From contig DATGZN010000088.1 of assembly GCA_035297145.1 (NCBI GenBank), positions 1 to 37,096 of the forward strand: 37,096 nt of DNA, written 5' to 3'. This stretch comes from QHXW01 sp035297145 (lineage in GTDB: Bacteria > Acidobacteriota > Terriglobia > Bryobacterales > Bryobacteraceae). The translations under genes and the position numbers were made by a program. Below the pieces are notes generated by a model. It saw only the letters and a list, made by a program, of their open reading frames with translations. It was not told the origin of the DNA and ran no database searches. Below are positions 8,497 through 17,421 of this stretch, in pieces. Every line of letters starts with the position of its first letter. The stretch's first letter is position 1.

Positions 8497-9468
8497 TTAG
8501 CTTGTGACGAAGACGGCAGAAGCTACCACGACTGCGAGCCCTGCTATGAGGACCCACGACCAGCGGTTGCCGAAATTGAAGGTGTACCCGAGCCCCCCGC
8601 GCTTCTCGACGAACAGGACCGGATCGTTCGGGTTGTAGTAGATGACGCCGGCTTTCCAGCACTCTCGCGGTGTTGGGTCCAGCGGCTCGCGCAGCTGGCT
8701 CATCTTGCTCGCCATGACGACGATGATCGGGATGATCGCGGCGACCGTTCCCAGCATGATGGTCCAAACAGGGATTCCGAGGACCGGCTGTACAGCAACC
8801 ACCGCAAACATGCATCCCATGACAAATTCAATCGCGATGATGCCTCCGAGAATGACGGGCCGGGAACCTGACCGGCGAGCGCCATACCAGGCCGCGATGC
8901 CAAGGATCAGGAGGAGGGCACAAAGCTCCGCGGCGAACGCCAACTCGCCGTAAACACCTTTGATGGTCCGATTCGCCCAGCGGTTGGGACCCTCGAAACC
9001 CCAGTGCACGGGGTAGCGCTCGGGAATCCGATCCCAGTTGAAATATAGATACAATGCCGCTGCTCCCAGCACGGCGAGCGGGCAGCCGCCGAGCCATACA
9101 AACCAGGGCAAACGGTCCGGAGCTGTCGTGAGCGAGGCTGTACGTTGCCTGGGGATCTCAACAGCGTACGGAGTGACCGTTCGATATTGCCAGTAGTAGG
9201 CGAGGAAGGCGCAGATCAGAGTGCCCGCGATCACCACCGTCTGAACAGTGTCGATGAGCTGAGGTGGGGATAGAAGAAGCGCACCAATCCCCACGAGCAC
9301 GATGGCCGCAACCACCAGACGGAACATATTGATCGCATGGCGCCCGGCGGCGCGCTGGCGGAAATCCGGCGGCACCGGGACGGCGAACAGTATTTCCCGG
9401 CGCGTCATGTTTGGGATGGCGAGCAACACCGCTCCCAAGAAAATGTGCATAGAGACAAGAAGTTTCAT
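8497..9468 (-). CDS. DUF1648/DUF5808 integral membrane protein
   Basis: This 323-residue protein has about eight predicted membrane segments. The central PERYPVHWGFEGPNRWANRT is the DUF1648 signature, also found in SdpI-type immunity/signalling proteins. The C-terminal YYNPNDPVLFVEKRGGLGYT, continuing FNFGNRWSW, is the DUF5808 signature. The family commonly sits beside YtrA-type GntR repressors, as here. The start codon overlaps the GntR stop by 4 bp. A role in envelope stress or antimicrobial peptide response is a guess from that association. Confidence 0.82.
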   Translation of the reverse strand: MKLLVSMHIFLGAVLLAIPNMTRREILFAVPVPPDFRQRAAGRHAINMFRLVVAAIVLVGIGALLLSPPQLIDTVQTVVIAGTLICAFLAYYWQYRTVTPYAVEIPRQRTASLTTAPDRLPWFVWLGGCPLAVLGAAALYLYFNWDRIPERYPVHWGFEGPNRWANRTIKGVYGELAFAAELCALLLILGIAAWYGARRSGSRPVILGGIIAIEFVMGCMFAVVAVQPVLGIPVWTIMLGTVAAIIPIIVVMASKMSQLREPLDPTPRECWKAGVIYYNPNDPVLFVEKRGGLGYTFNFGNRWSWVLIAGLAVVVASAVFVTS

Positions 9469-9863
9469 GATTGTTTCACCACCTCAGCCATGGCGCGCAA
9501 CTCGGCGGCGATGCCTTCGGCGGAAATGCCTTCGGAGCGCATCTGCGCCACCATGCCTCGCAGCCGGTTGCGAAAGTCCTCAATCCAATCTCGATCCGGA
9601 GTGGGCGGCATGACGCGCTCGGCCACAATGGCGCCGCGGCCATGCTTCAGATCCAGCCATCCTTCCGCGGCAAGCTGCCGGTAAGCTTCCGCCACGGTGT
9701 TGAAATGAATTCCCAACTCCATGGCCAGCCTGCGAACGGAAGGCAGCTCCGCCCCCGGAGCCAACTGGCCTTCCACCAGCAGAACGCGGAGACCGTCCAT
9801 AATCTGCCGCACGGCCGGAACGCCGGAAGCCGGATCGATTCGGATTTGAGGTCCTTCTGGCAT
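9465..9863 (-). CDS. GntR-family (YtrA subfamily) transcriptional regulator
   Basis: The winged-helix domain occupies residues about 6-75: IRIDPASGVPAVRQIMDGLR, LAPGAELPSVRRLAMELGIH, then NTVAEAYRQLAAEGWLDLKH, G. The short C-terminal part (DWIEDFRNRLRGMVAQMRSE) is a helical dimerisation region without a ligand domain, which defines the YtrA type. I use the ATG at 9863 (132 residues). The longer frame from 9902 would code through the promoter and its inverted repeat. It is the first gene of a three-gene operon and probably represses that operon through the site at 9868-9893. Confidence 0.88.
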   Translation of the reverse strand: MPEGPQIRIDPASGVPAVRQIMDGLRVLLVEGQLAPGAELPSVRRLAMELGIHFNTVAEAYRQLAAEGWLDLKHGRGAIVAERVMPPTPDRDWIEDFRNRLRGMVAQMRSEGISAEGIAAELRAMAEVVKQS

Positions 9864-9867
9864 GCAC

Positions 9868-9902
9868 TGTATAGTGTATGTGTACAGTATACAATCTGTC
9901 AA
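9868..9902 (-). promoter_or_regulatory. Promoter and probable GntR operator
   Basis: Reading the minus strand, a perfect TTGACA (9897-9902) is followed after 18 nt by TACACT (9873-9878), 9 nt before the GntR start. Positions 9868-9893 form an imperfect 26-bp inverted repeat, TGTATAGTGTATG / TGTACAGTATACA, with 10 of 13 positions matching. It covers the spacer and -10 region, where a repressor would block polymerase. YtrA-type regulators are known to bind such AT-rich palindromes next to their own gene. Confidence 0.65.
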
Positions 9903-9916
9903 TCGAAATCGTAACT

Positions 9917-11083
9917 CTAAGATTTGGTTAGTGTTTCTACGATTCCACTGGCGGCTTCTGTCGACGGGACGCTGCCTTGCGCCATGCGGGCGTTGCCGCC
10001 GCCGCGCCCTCCGGCTTGAGCGAGCAGGGGTTGGAGAGTTTTGCCGGCGTCGATGCCGGAGTCCGGTGATGCGGCCAGCAGAACCGACGGTGGCTGTTCA
10101 ATTACGCCGATGAAGACTGCTCTTGGCTGCGTGGTGAAACTTTGCGCCAGCGGACGCAGCTCGTCGAGGGTTCCTTTCGGCAGGCGGCGTACGGCGCGGC
10201 GCAGTCCATTGGCATCGGGTGCGGTTGCATCGTAGAGTTCGCGGCCCTGGTAGCGCGCGAGTTCGCCTTCCAGCTTGCGGCGGAGTCGGTCACCTTCGCG
10301 AACGGTCTCGAATTGCGCGGCGGCGACTTGCGGCGTCTCATCGACCGATGTCGAAAACGTTTGTGCGATGCGGGTGAGCGCGTTGTAGTCGGCGCGCGCC
10401 CGGCGTATGGAGCGGCCTCCGCACAAAAACTCGACGCGCATGGTGTTGCGGATTTTCTCCAGGCGGCGGATCAGGATCGGGCCGATCTCGCCGGTGAGCC
10501 GTACGTGCGTCCCACCGCACGCGATGCGATCGAGACCCTGGATGGAAACGATGCGCAGAGTGCCATCGCGATCTGACGGCTTGCGCAGATCCGCCACCGC
10601 GCCGGCGGATTCGTACGTCACCAGTATCGGACGGTTCTCGGCGACGGCTTCGTTGGCGCGGCGCTCGGCAGCCATCACTTTTTCCAGGTCGATGGAGGGT
10701 GTTTCCAGATCGAGAGTCGAAATCTCTTCGCCCAGGTGAAAGCTGCACGTTTCGATGCCGAACTGTTCGATGAAAACCGCGGAGAGCAGGTGCTGGCCGC
10801 TGTGCTGCTGCATATGATCGAGGCGGCGGGCCCAATCGATCACGCAGTCGGCCTCGTTTGAGTCAATGGGAGCGCTGATTTGGTGCGCGATGCGCTCGCC
10901 CTCGTCGATCACGTCCACAACCGCAGCGCCGTTGATGGAACCGATGTCGTGCGGCTGGCCGCCGGAGGTCGGATAGAACGCGGTGCGATCGAGGTAGAGC
11001 TTGGCGCCGCCGTCCGCGCGGTCGAGCACGCGGGCGCGAAATTCCCGCAGATAGGAATCGTGATAGTAGAGCCGTTCGGTCAT
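9917..11083 (-). CDS. AlaX-like alanyl-tRNA editing protein with DHHA1-type C-terminus
   Basis: This is a stand-alone relative of the AlaRS editing domain, which hydrolyses mischarged Ser- or Gly-tRNA(Ala). The AlaRS beta-barrel signature FYPTSGGQPHD appears near residue 37. The zinc site is complete: HMQQH (HxxxH) in DHMQQHSGQHLLSAVF and CGGTH (CxxxH) in RIACGGTHVRLTGEIGP. The C-terminal third contains GGRGGGNARMAQGS, the DHHA1 signature. No aminoacylation domain is present. The ATG at 11083 is chosen (388 residues), because the frame upstream of it runs into the divergent promoter. Its neighbour across the 31-bp gap is the esterase gene. Confidence 0.85.
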   Translation of the reverse strand: MTERLYYHDSYLREFRARVLDRADGGAKLYLDRTAFYPTSGGQPHDIGSINGAAVVDVIDEGERIAHQISAPIDSNEADCVIDWARRLDHMQQHSGQHLLSAVFIEQFGIETCSFHLGEEISTLDLETPSIDLEKVMAAERRANEAVAENRPILVTYESAGAVADLRKPSDRDGTLRIVSIQGLDRIACGGTHVRLTGEIGPILIRRLEKIRNTMRVEFLCGGRSIRRARADYNALTRIAQTFSTSVDETPQVAAAQFETVREGDRLRRKLEGELARYQGRELYDATAPDANGLRRAVRRLPKGTLDELRPLAQSFTTQPRAVFIGVIEQPPSVLLAASPDSGIDAGKTLQPLLAQAGGRGGGNARMAQGSVPSTEAASGIVETLTKS

Positions 11084-11100
11084 CGAGCGCTGCCAGCACT

Positions 11101-11106
11101 TATAAT
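11101..11106 (+). promoter_or_regulatory. -10 element TATAAT, esterase gene (leaderless)
   Basis: A perfect TATAAT ends 8 nt before the ATG at 11115. Transcription starting about 7 nt downstream would leave essentially no 5' leader, and no Shine-Dalgarno site fits in the gap. Confidence 0.55.
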
Positions 11107-11114
11107 ACTGAACC

Positions 11115-12374
11115 ATGTTGAAGCGATTTTGCTTTGTGCTTTGCATCCCGCTGTTGGCGTTCGCTGCCGATAAGCCGACGACATCGCAGTTACTCGAAAT
11201 GGCCTGGCATCATTCGCAGGGTCTCGATGACGCCCTGCGCGCCACGCTGGGCGACGACAAGATCAAGAAAGGCACGGCGTTCGTAGGGGAAGGTCCGGAT
11301 TTTGTCTTTGCCTTTGAGTCGGAGGTGCAACCCGGGCTTTTCGTCGATGATCAGCCCGCCGAACCCATGACCCGCGCAGCCAATCTCTGGTTTCAGACCG
11401 CGACGCTGCGCCCGGGTACCGTTCACGGCTTCTATTACACGGTGAACGGCGTGCGTACGGGCGGTTCTACCGACGTTGCGGCGTACGGGCCGGATTCTTA
11501 TCCCAAGCCGGGCGTGCCACAGGGAACCTTGTCAGACAAGATCGTCCACACCAGCAAAATCTACGACGGTATGCAGAGCAATTACTGGATCTACGTCCCC
11601 GCGCAGTATGACGCGAACGTTCCCGCGGCGCTAATGGTCTGGCAGGACGGGCAGGCGCTGATCCAGCGCGATGGAGCTTCGCGCACGCTCACGGTTGTCG
11701 ACAATCTGATCGCGCAGAAGAAGATTCCGGTGATGATTCAGGTATTCATCCAGCCTGGCATGATCGGCGACAAGGCGATGCGTAGCATCGAGTACGACAC
11801 GGTCTCCGATCGCTATGCACGTTTCCTGCGCGACGAGATTCTGGCGGATGTCCAGGCGAAGTACAACGTTCGGAAAGAAGCCTACAGTCGCGGCATCGGG
11901 GGCAGTTCCTCAGGCGGGATTTGCGCGTTCAACGCGGCATGGCAGCAGAATGACCGGTTCAGCCGCGTGCTCTCGCACATAGGCAGTTTCACCAGCATTC
12001 AATGGCACCACGATCAACCGGACCCGCGCGACAACATTCTGGGCGGCAACGACTATCCGTTCCTGGTGAGAAAATCGCCCAGGCACAATATTCGTGTGTG
12101 GCTGCAAGACGGCTCCGAAGACTTGGAGAACGATCACGGAAGCTGGCCGCTGCAGAACATTCAAATGGTTAACTCACTCAAGATGCGCGAGTACGATTTC
12201 CATTTGAGTTGGGGCGGCGGCTCACACAACCCGGCGCATGGCTATGCCGAGCTGCCTGAAGAAATGACGTGGCTGTGGCGCGACTACGATCCGGCGAAGA
12301 CCGGCGAGACCTACACCATGGACCGGGCGGAGAAATCCAAACCGATGTTCCGCGTGAAGATGCTCAACCGCTGA
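11115..12374 (+). CDS. Secreted esterase of the enterochelin esterase/feruloyl esterase-like (CE1-type) family
   Basis: A signal peptide (MLKRFCFVLCIPLLAFAA) is followed by an N-terminal beta-sandwich of the early-set kind: GPDFVFAFESEVQPGLFVDD and WFQTATLRPGTVHGFYYTVN. The esterase domain starts near residue 145 with SKIYDGMQSNYWIYVPAQYD. The nucleophile is in RGIGGSSSGGICAFNAAW, the acid probably in WLQDGSEDLENDHG, and the His in GGGSHNPAHGYAELP. The 419-residue length and layout match secreted Fes/IroE-like esterases used on plant or siderophore esters. The natural substrate cannot be read from sequence. It is transcribed alone from the TATAAT at 11101. Confidence 0.85.
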   Translation: MLKRFCFVLCIPLLAFAADKPTTSQLLEMAWHHSQGLDDALRATLGDDKIKKGTAFVGEGPDFVFAFESEVQPGLFVDDQPAEPMTRAANLWFQTATLRPGTVHGFYYTVNGVRTGGSTDVAAYGPDSYPKPGVPQGTLSDKIVHTSKIYDGMQSNYWIYVPAQYDANVPAALMVWQDGQALIQRDGASRTLTVVDNLIAQKKIPVMIQVFIQPGMIGDKAMRSIEYDTVSDRYARFLRDEILADVQAKYNVRKEAYSRGIGGSSSGGICAFNAAWQQNDRFSRVLSHIGSFTSIQWHHDQPDPRDNILGGNDYPFLVRKSPRHNIRVWLQDGSEDLENDHGSWPLQNIQMVNSLKMREYDFHLSWGGGSHNPAHGYAELPEEMTWLWRDYDPAKTGETYTMDRAEKSKPMFRVKMLNR

Positions 12375-12402
12375 TCCGCCGCTGACGTAAGCGGTCCGTC
12401 GC

Positions 12403-12408
12403 TATAAT
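12403..12408 (+). promoter_or_regulatory. -10 element TATAAT before the ABC transporter operon
   Basis: TATAAT ends 11 nt before the ATG at 12420. The -35 region has no good match. The gap contains no convincing ribosome-binding site. Confidence 0.5.
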
Positions 12409-12419
12409 AGTGGTGATCG

Positions 12420-13103
12420 ATGAACCCGCCCCGCCTGGAATTGCGCCGGGCTTCGAAGGTATACCAGAACAATGGACAGAAGCTGGAAGCGCTCCACGAA
12501 GTGTCGCTGACTCTCGCGCCCGGTACCATCACCGCTCTGGTGGGCCGCAGTGGTTGCGGCAAGACCACACTATTAAATCTGGCGGGCGCGATGGACTTTC
12601 CTACTTCGGGCGAAGTACTCATCGGCGGACGGGCGACCAGCTCGCTCAGCGAGAACGAATTGACGGCGCTTCGGCGCAAACGGATTGGTTTTGTGTTTCA
12701 GTTTTTTCAATTGTTGCCGGCACTCACCGCGCTGGAGAATGTCGAGCTTCCGTTGCTGCTGGCGGGTGCGGAGCGGGCCCGGGATACGGCAGGCGAGCGA
12801 CTGGAATGGGTGGGGCTCGCCGACAAAGCCGACTCCTTTCCATACCAGCTTTCGGGCGGGCAGATGCAGCGCGTGGCCATCGCGAGGGCGTTAGTTCACA
12901 CGCCGGAGATCCTCATCGCGGACGAGCCCACAGGCAATCTCGATAACGCCAGCGGCGATCAGGTGCTCGGATTGCTCCGCGATGCCGCGGACCGTTTCGG
13001 TGCGACAGTGTTACTGGCAACGCATAGCGCGGAAGCCGCCGCGATCGCGTCAACACGCGTCCAGATGCGCGACGGTCGTATCTGCGCGGTCGAAGGCTCG
13101 TAG
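12420..13103 (+). CDS. ABC transporter ATP-binding protein, MacB/LolD type
   Basis: This ATPase powers a MacB/LolCDE-like mechanotransmission complex with the permease encoded next. All nucleotide motifs are intact: Walker A GRSGCGKTT near residue 42, Q-loop FQFFQLLPALTALENV, signature LSGGQMQRVAIARAL, Walker B EILIADEPTGNLD and the H-loop ATHS. The PTGNLDNASG segment is typical of the LolD/MacB branch. At 227 residues it has the expected size. Nine nucleotides separate it from the permease gene. Confidence 0.94.
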   Translation: MNPPRLELRRASKVYQNNGQKLEALHEVSLTLAPGTITALVGRSGCGKTTLLNLAGAMDFPTSGEVLIGGRATSSLSENELTALRRKRIGFVFQFFQLLPALTALENVELPLLLAGAERARDTAGERLEWVGLADKADSFPYQLSGGQMQRVAIARALVHTPEILIADEPTGNLDNASGDQVLGLLRDAADRFGATVLLATHSAEAAAIASTRVQMRDGRICAVEGS

Positions 13104-13112
13104 GTCCGGCGT

Positions 13113-15617
13113 ATGCAGCCGCTCCAGCTTTTCCGAACGCTGATTCTGCGCCCGTTGCGGCGCGATCTCTTGCGCACCACGCTCACGATTCTCGCGGTAG
13201 CGCTGGGGGTGGGCGTGGTGATTGCCATTGATCTTGCGGGCGACGCCGCGACGGGATCGTTTCGATCGTCGCTCGAAACTCTGGTGGGCAAGACCGATCT
13301 CGAAATCGTCGCCAATGGAGGCGTGGACGAGCGCTGGATCGCGAGGCTTGCGGCCCTCCCGGTGAACGCGCGGTTTGCACCGGTGATCGAGACACAGTGC
13401 ATCATCCAGGGAGCAGGGGCGGCAACGGTTTACGGCGTAGATTTCATCGCGCAATCGAGAAATGCCGGGGGAGAAAGCCCACGGGATCTGGATACAGCCG
13501 CGATCGTTTCGAGCGCGCTTGCAAAGAGAATCGGAGTTCACGAAGGAGACAGCTTGTCGCTCGCTTTGAGCGACAAAACCCGCGCGTTTCACGTTGCCAG
13601 TGTTGCCGATGCGCAGGACGCAGAGTTCGTGCTGTTGGATATAGCCTCCGCACAGCAGGCCCTGAACCAGTTCGGAAAGCTCGATCGCATCGAGGTGTTT
13701 GTTTCGCCGCGCGAAGACTTCACGCGCGTGGAGCGGGAAATCCGTCGCGTGCTGCCGGCGAGCTATCGAATCGAGAAGCCCGGTACGCGTAGCGACGAGA
13801 ACCAGCGCATGCTGCGTGCATTTCGCTGGAACCTACGCGTCCTCAGCTATATTTCACTCGTGGTAGGCGCATTTCTGATTTACAACACGATTTCCGTGAG
13901 CGTGGTCCGGCGGCGACCGGAGATCGGCGTCCTGCGCGCGTTGGGAGCTAGCCGGCGCCGGGTGTTCTGGCTGTTCCTGGGCGAAGCTTTGCTGTTCGGC
14001 GTCGCGGGCTCGCTGGCTGGCATAGCTCTGGGGCGAGTGATGGCTGAAGGCGCGGTGGGTTTGATCGCCGATACCGTGAACTCGCTCTACGTGAGCAGTC
14101 GGCCCGCGGCGATTGCGATTGGAATTCCGGCAGTTGCGACCGCCATCATTGCAGGAACCGCAGTCGCGTTCATTTCGGCCCTTGCGCCGGCGCGGGAAGC
14201 TATGGAGGTGACGCCAGTTGAGGCGATGAGCCGCGGCGTGCACGAGCATCACGCGCGCACGCACGTGCGGCGGAATCTCGTGTGGGCAATCCTGATCGGC
14301 ATGATCGCCTGGCCTGTGTTAAAAGTGGGACCGCTCAATGGCAACCCCATCGCCGGCTACGTGACTACATTGCTCGCGATTGCCGCGATGGCTCTGGCTG
14401 CCCCTGCGGTCATCACCGGCTTGTCGGCGATGACGCGCCGTGCCGCGCGAGTGTTGTTCGGGCCGGAAGGCCTGCTGGCCGTACGCGGCCTTGCGGCATC
14501 ACTCGCGCGGACTTCGGTCATCGTGGCAGCGCTCTCCACGGCAATTGCGATGATGGCCAGCGTCGGCATCATGGTGGGGAGCTTTCGCGAAACCGTTATC
14601 GTATGGCTCGATACGCAGCTGCGCGCGGATCTCTATGTTCGCCCGGCTGGAAGAACGGGTGCGGGCGAGCATCCTGCGCTTCCGGCGGAGGCGCCCGCCT
14701 TGGCCGCATCCGTTTCAGGCGTCGAGGCCGTCGATGTCTTTCGCGCTATGGAAATCGAGTATCAGGACCAGCGCGCTGCGCTCGGTGCGGGCGACTCAGC
14801 GATCGTTCGCCGCTACGGAAGGTTGCGATTTCTGCCTGGCGAGGATCGCGAGGCCATCCTCCAATCGCTCCCCGGTCAGGATCGCGTAATTGTCAGCGAG
14901 CCATTCGCGAATAAGCACGGCGTTCACGCGGGCAGCGTTCTGGAACTTCCGCTCGGCGATCGAACGGTGCCCGTTACCGTGGCTGGCATCTATTATGACT
15001 ATTCAAGCGAGCGTGGCTGGGTGATCTTCGACCGTTCGACCTTGCTGAAGTGCCTACCCCATCAGCCGCCGACCAACCTGGCGATCTATGTTCGCAAAGA
15101 CGCCGATGCAACTGAGGTTCGGCACACTCTCGAACAGCGCCTCGCGAACTATCGGGTGGTCGTCGCTCCGAATCGCACGCTGCGCCAGAATGCGGTCACG
15201 GTTTTCGACCGTACCTTCGCCATTACCTACGCGCTCGAAGGCGTCGCCATTGTGGTGGCCATGCTGGGCGCCGCCAATTCGTTGCTCGCCATGGTACTGG
15301 ATCGCCGCCGCGAATTCGGCATGCTGCGCTATTTGGGAGCGGCGCCCGCGCAGATCCGCCGCATGATCCTGCTCGAAGCGGGCTTTCTCGGCGTAGCGGC
15401 AAATGCGCTCGGTCTGGCGCTGGGCTTTGTGCTCTCCCTCGTCCTGATTTACGTCATCAATAAGCAGAGCTTCGGATGGACCATCCAGTTTCATCCGCCG
15501 CTGGCTCTGCTAACCGGCGCCTCGGCCCTCGTGCTCGCGGCCACAGTACTAGCCGGTATTTTTCCCGCGCACGCGGCGGCGCGGCTCAATCCCATCGAAG
15601 TGATCCATGAAGAATAA
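13113..15617 (+). CDS. FtsX/LolC-like ABC permease, two FtsX domains
   Basis: This 834-residue inner-membrane protein starts with a helix (TTLTILAVALGVGVVIAIDL). A large periplasmic domain of about 200 residues follows, then an FtsX unit near 245-375 (GAFLIYNTISVSVVRRRPEI, GVLRALGASRRRVFWLFLGE, ending PVEAMSRG). A second long periplasmic part follows, then a second FtsX unit near 705-834 (FGMLRYLGAAPAQIRRMILL, ending LNPIEVIHEE). Four further helices lie near 390-490. The family moves lipoproteins, lipids or peptides across the periplasm and does not act as a classical importer. Its partner ATPase is the preceding gene. The end overlaps the typA start by 11 bp. Confidence 0.88.
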   Translation: MQPLQLFRTLILRPLRRDLLRTTLTILAVALGVGVVIAIDLAGDAATGSFRSSLETLVGKTDLEIVANGGVDERWIARLAALPVNARFAPVIETQCIIQGAGAATVYGVDFIAQSRNAGGESPRDLDTAAIVSSALAKRIGVHEGDSLSLALSDKTRAFHVASVADAQDAEFVLLDIASAQQALNQFGKLDRIEVFVSPREDFTRVEREIRRVLPASYRIEKPGTRSDENQRMLRAFRWNLRVLSYISLVVGAFLIYNTISVSVVRRRPEIGVLRALGASRRRVFWLFLGEALLFGVAGSLAGIALGRVMAEGAVGLIADTVNSLYVSSRPAAIAIGIPAVATAIIAGTAVAFISALAPAREAMEVTPVEAMSRGVHEHHARTHVRRNLVWAILIGMIAWPVLKVGPLNGNPIAGYVTTLLAIAAMALAAPAVITGLSAMTRRAARVLFGPEGLLAVRGLAASLARTSVIVAALSTAIAMMASVGIMVGSFRETVIVWLDTQLRADLYVRPAGRTGAGEHPALPAEAPALAASVSGVEAVDVFRAMEIEYQDQRAALGAGDSAIVRRYGRLRFLPGEDREAILQSLPGQDRVIVSEPFANKHGVHAGSVLELPLGDRTVPVTVAGIYYDYSSERGWVIFDRSTLLKCLPHQPPTNLAIYVRKDADATEVRHTLEQRLANYRVVVAPNRTLRQNAVTVFDRTFAITYALEGVAIVVAMLGAANSLLAMVLDRRREFGMLRYLGAAPAQIRRMILLEAGFLGVAANALGLALGFVLSLVLIYVINKQSFGWTIQFHPPLALLTGASALVLAATVLAGIFPAHAAARLNPIEVIHEE

Positions 15618-17406
15618 CAACGAAAAAATTCGCAACATCGCCATCATCGCGCACGTCGACCACGGCAAAACCACGCTGGTGGACGCCATGCTGCAACAGA
15701 GCGGCATCTTCCGCGCCAACGAAGCCCACGTGGAGCGCGTGATGGACTCCAATGAACTCGAGCGCGAGCGCGGCATCACCATCCTGGCCAAGATCACCGG
15801 CGTGCGCTACCACGGCGTGAAGATCAACATCGTCGACACGCCCGGCCACAGCGATTTCGGCGGCGAAGTGGAGCGCGCGCTCAAAATCGTCGACGGCGTC
15901 ATGCTGCTGGTGGATGCGAGCGAGGGACCCCTGCCGCAAACGCGCTATGTCCTCATGAAGGCCCTCGAAGCCAAGCTGCCGCCCATCGTGGTGATCAATA
16001 AGATTGACCGCGCGGATGCCCGCGTTCCGGAGGTACTCAATGAGATCTATGACCTGTTCATCGATCTCGACGCCGAAGAGGACCAGCTCGATTTCCCCGT
16101 GCTCTACGCCAACGCCCGCGCGGGGATCGCTAAAGCATCCATGGAGGACAACTCCGAAAATTTGCAACCTCTGTTTGAAGCGATTGTAAAGCACATTCCG
16201 GGGGCTCCAGGCGATCCCGAAGCCACCCTGCAAATGCTCGTGGCGAATCTCGATTACAGCGATTACCTCGGCCGTCTCGCCATCGGCCGCGTATTTCAAG
16301 GCACGTTGAAGTATGGAGATGAGGTGGGCATCGTCAAGCTGGATGGCTCGCTTCAGAAGACGCGCATCACCAAGCTCTATTCATTCGAAGGTCTGAAACG
16401 CGTAGATGAGACCGAAGGGCATCCCGGCGAGCTGCTCGCCATCGCGGGCGTGGAAGGCATCACCATCGGTGAGACTGTGACCAGTGCGGAAACACCCGAA
16501 CCTCTCGCGAACATCCAGATCGACGAGCCGACGATTGCCATGACGTTCACCATCAACACCTCGCCTTTCGCCGGCCGTGATGGGCATTATGTGACGTCGC
16601 GCAACCTGCGCGACCGGCTGGACAAGGAACTGCTCACCAACGTTTCGATCCGCGTCGAAGAAGCCGGCGGACCCGACGCTTTTAAAGTGATGGGCCGCGG
16701 CGAGCTGCAACTGGCCATCCTCATTGAGATGATGCGGCGCGAGGATTACGAGCTGATGGTCGGCAAGCCGCAGATCCTGACGCGCACGGTCAACGGCAAA
16801 GTGCAGGAGCCGCTTGAGCTGTTGGTCATTGACTGCCCCGAGTCGTTCCTCGGCGTGGTGATCGAGAAGCTGGGCTCGCGCAAAGGCAAGATGATCAAGA
16901 TGGTGAACCACGGCTCAGGACGCGTGCGGCTGGAATTCCACGTGCCCTCGCGCGGGCTGATCGGCCTGCGCAGCGAGATCCTGACCGACACGCGCGGCAC
17001 CGCCATCATGAACAGCCTGTTCCACGGCTACATCGAATGGCAGGGCGACATTCCCACGCGCCCCACGGGATCGCTGGTCGCCGACCGCGCCGGTAGAGCC
17101 ACCGGCCACGCCATCTTCAATCTCCAGGAGCGCGGCGAGATTTTCGTTTCGCCAGGCACGGAAGTTTACGAAGGCATGATCGTCGGCGAAAACGCCCGCG
17201 AGAACGACCTGGACGTCAACATCGTCAAGGAAAAGAAGCTCACCAACATGCGCGCCTCCACAGCCGATGAAGCCATCCGCCTGGTGCCGCCACGGATTCT
17301 GAATTTAGAGCAAGCCATCGAATTCATCCGCGACGACGAGTTTGTCGAGGTGACGCCGCAATCGATCCGGTTACGGAAGAGGGTGCTGAAGGCGAATCAG
17401 AGGTAA
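15607..17406 (+). CDS. typA: Ribosome-associated translational GTPase TypA/BipA
   Basis: BipA is a ribosome-binding GTPase needed for 50S assembly and stress or cold adaptation. The GTP-binding motifs are intact: IAHVDHGKTTLVDAM (G1), RERGITILAK (G2), VDTPGHSDFGGEV (G3), VINKIDRADARV (G4). EF-G-like domains follow, with IDEPTIAMTFTINTSPFAGR, then the BipA C-terminal domain with GSGRVRLEFHVPSRGLIGLR. At 599 residues it is full length. The ATG lies inside the end of the permease gene (11-bp overlap), so its translation is probably coupled to that operon. No independent promoter is visible nearby. Confidence 0.97.
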   Translation: MKNNNEKIRNIAIIAHVDHGKTTLVDAMLQQSGIFRANEAHVERVMDSNELERERGITILAKITGVRYHGVKINIVDTPGHSDFGGEVERALKIVDGVMLLVDASEGPLPQTRYVLMKALEAKLPPIVVINKIDRADARVPEVLNEIYDLFIDLDAEEDQLDFPVLYANARAGIAKASMEDNSENLQPLFEAIVKHIPGAPGDPEATLQMLVANLDYSDYLGRLAIGRVFQGTLKYGDEVGIVKLDGSLQKTRITKLYSFEGLKRVDETEGHPGELLAIAGVEGITIGETVTSAETPEPLANIQIDEPTIAMTFTINTSPFAGRDGHYVTSRNLRDRLDKELLTNVSIRVEEAGGPDAFKVMGRGELQLAILIEMMRREDYELMVGKPQILTRTVNGKVQEPLELLVIDCPESFLGVVIEKLGSRKGKMIKMVNHGSGRVRLEFHVPSRGLIGLRSEILTDTRGTAIMNSLFHGYIEWQGDIPTRPTGSLVADRAGRATGHAIFNLQERGEIFVSPGTEVYEGMIVGENARENDLDVNIVKEKKLTNMRASTADEAIRLVPPRILNLEQAIEFIRDDEFVEVTPQSIRLRKRVLKANQR

Positions 17407-17421
17407 AGCCGTCAAACGGCT
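17407..17421. terminator. Small hairpin at the typA/vapC convergence
   Basis: AGCCGT-CAA-ACGGCT is a perfect 6-bp stem starting right after the typA stop and overlapping the vapC stop. It has no T-tract, so it is a weak terminator candidate. Confidence 0.35.
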
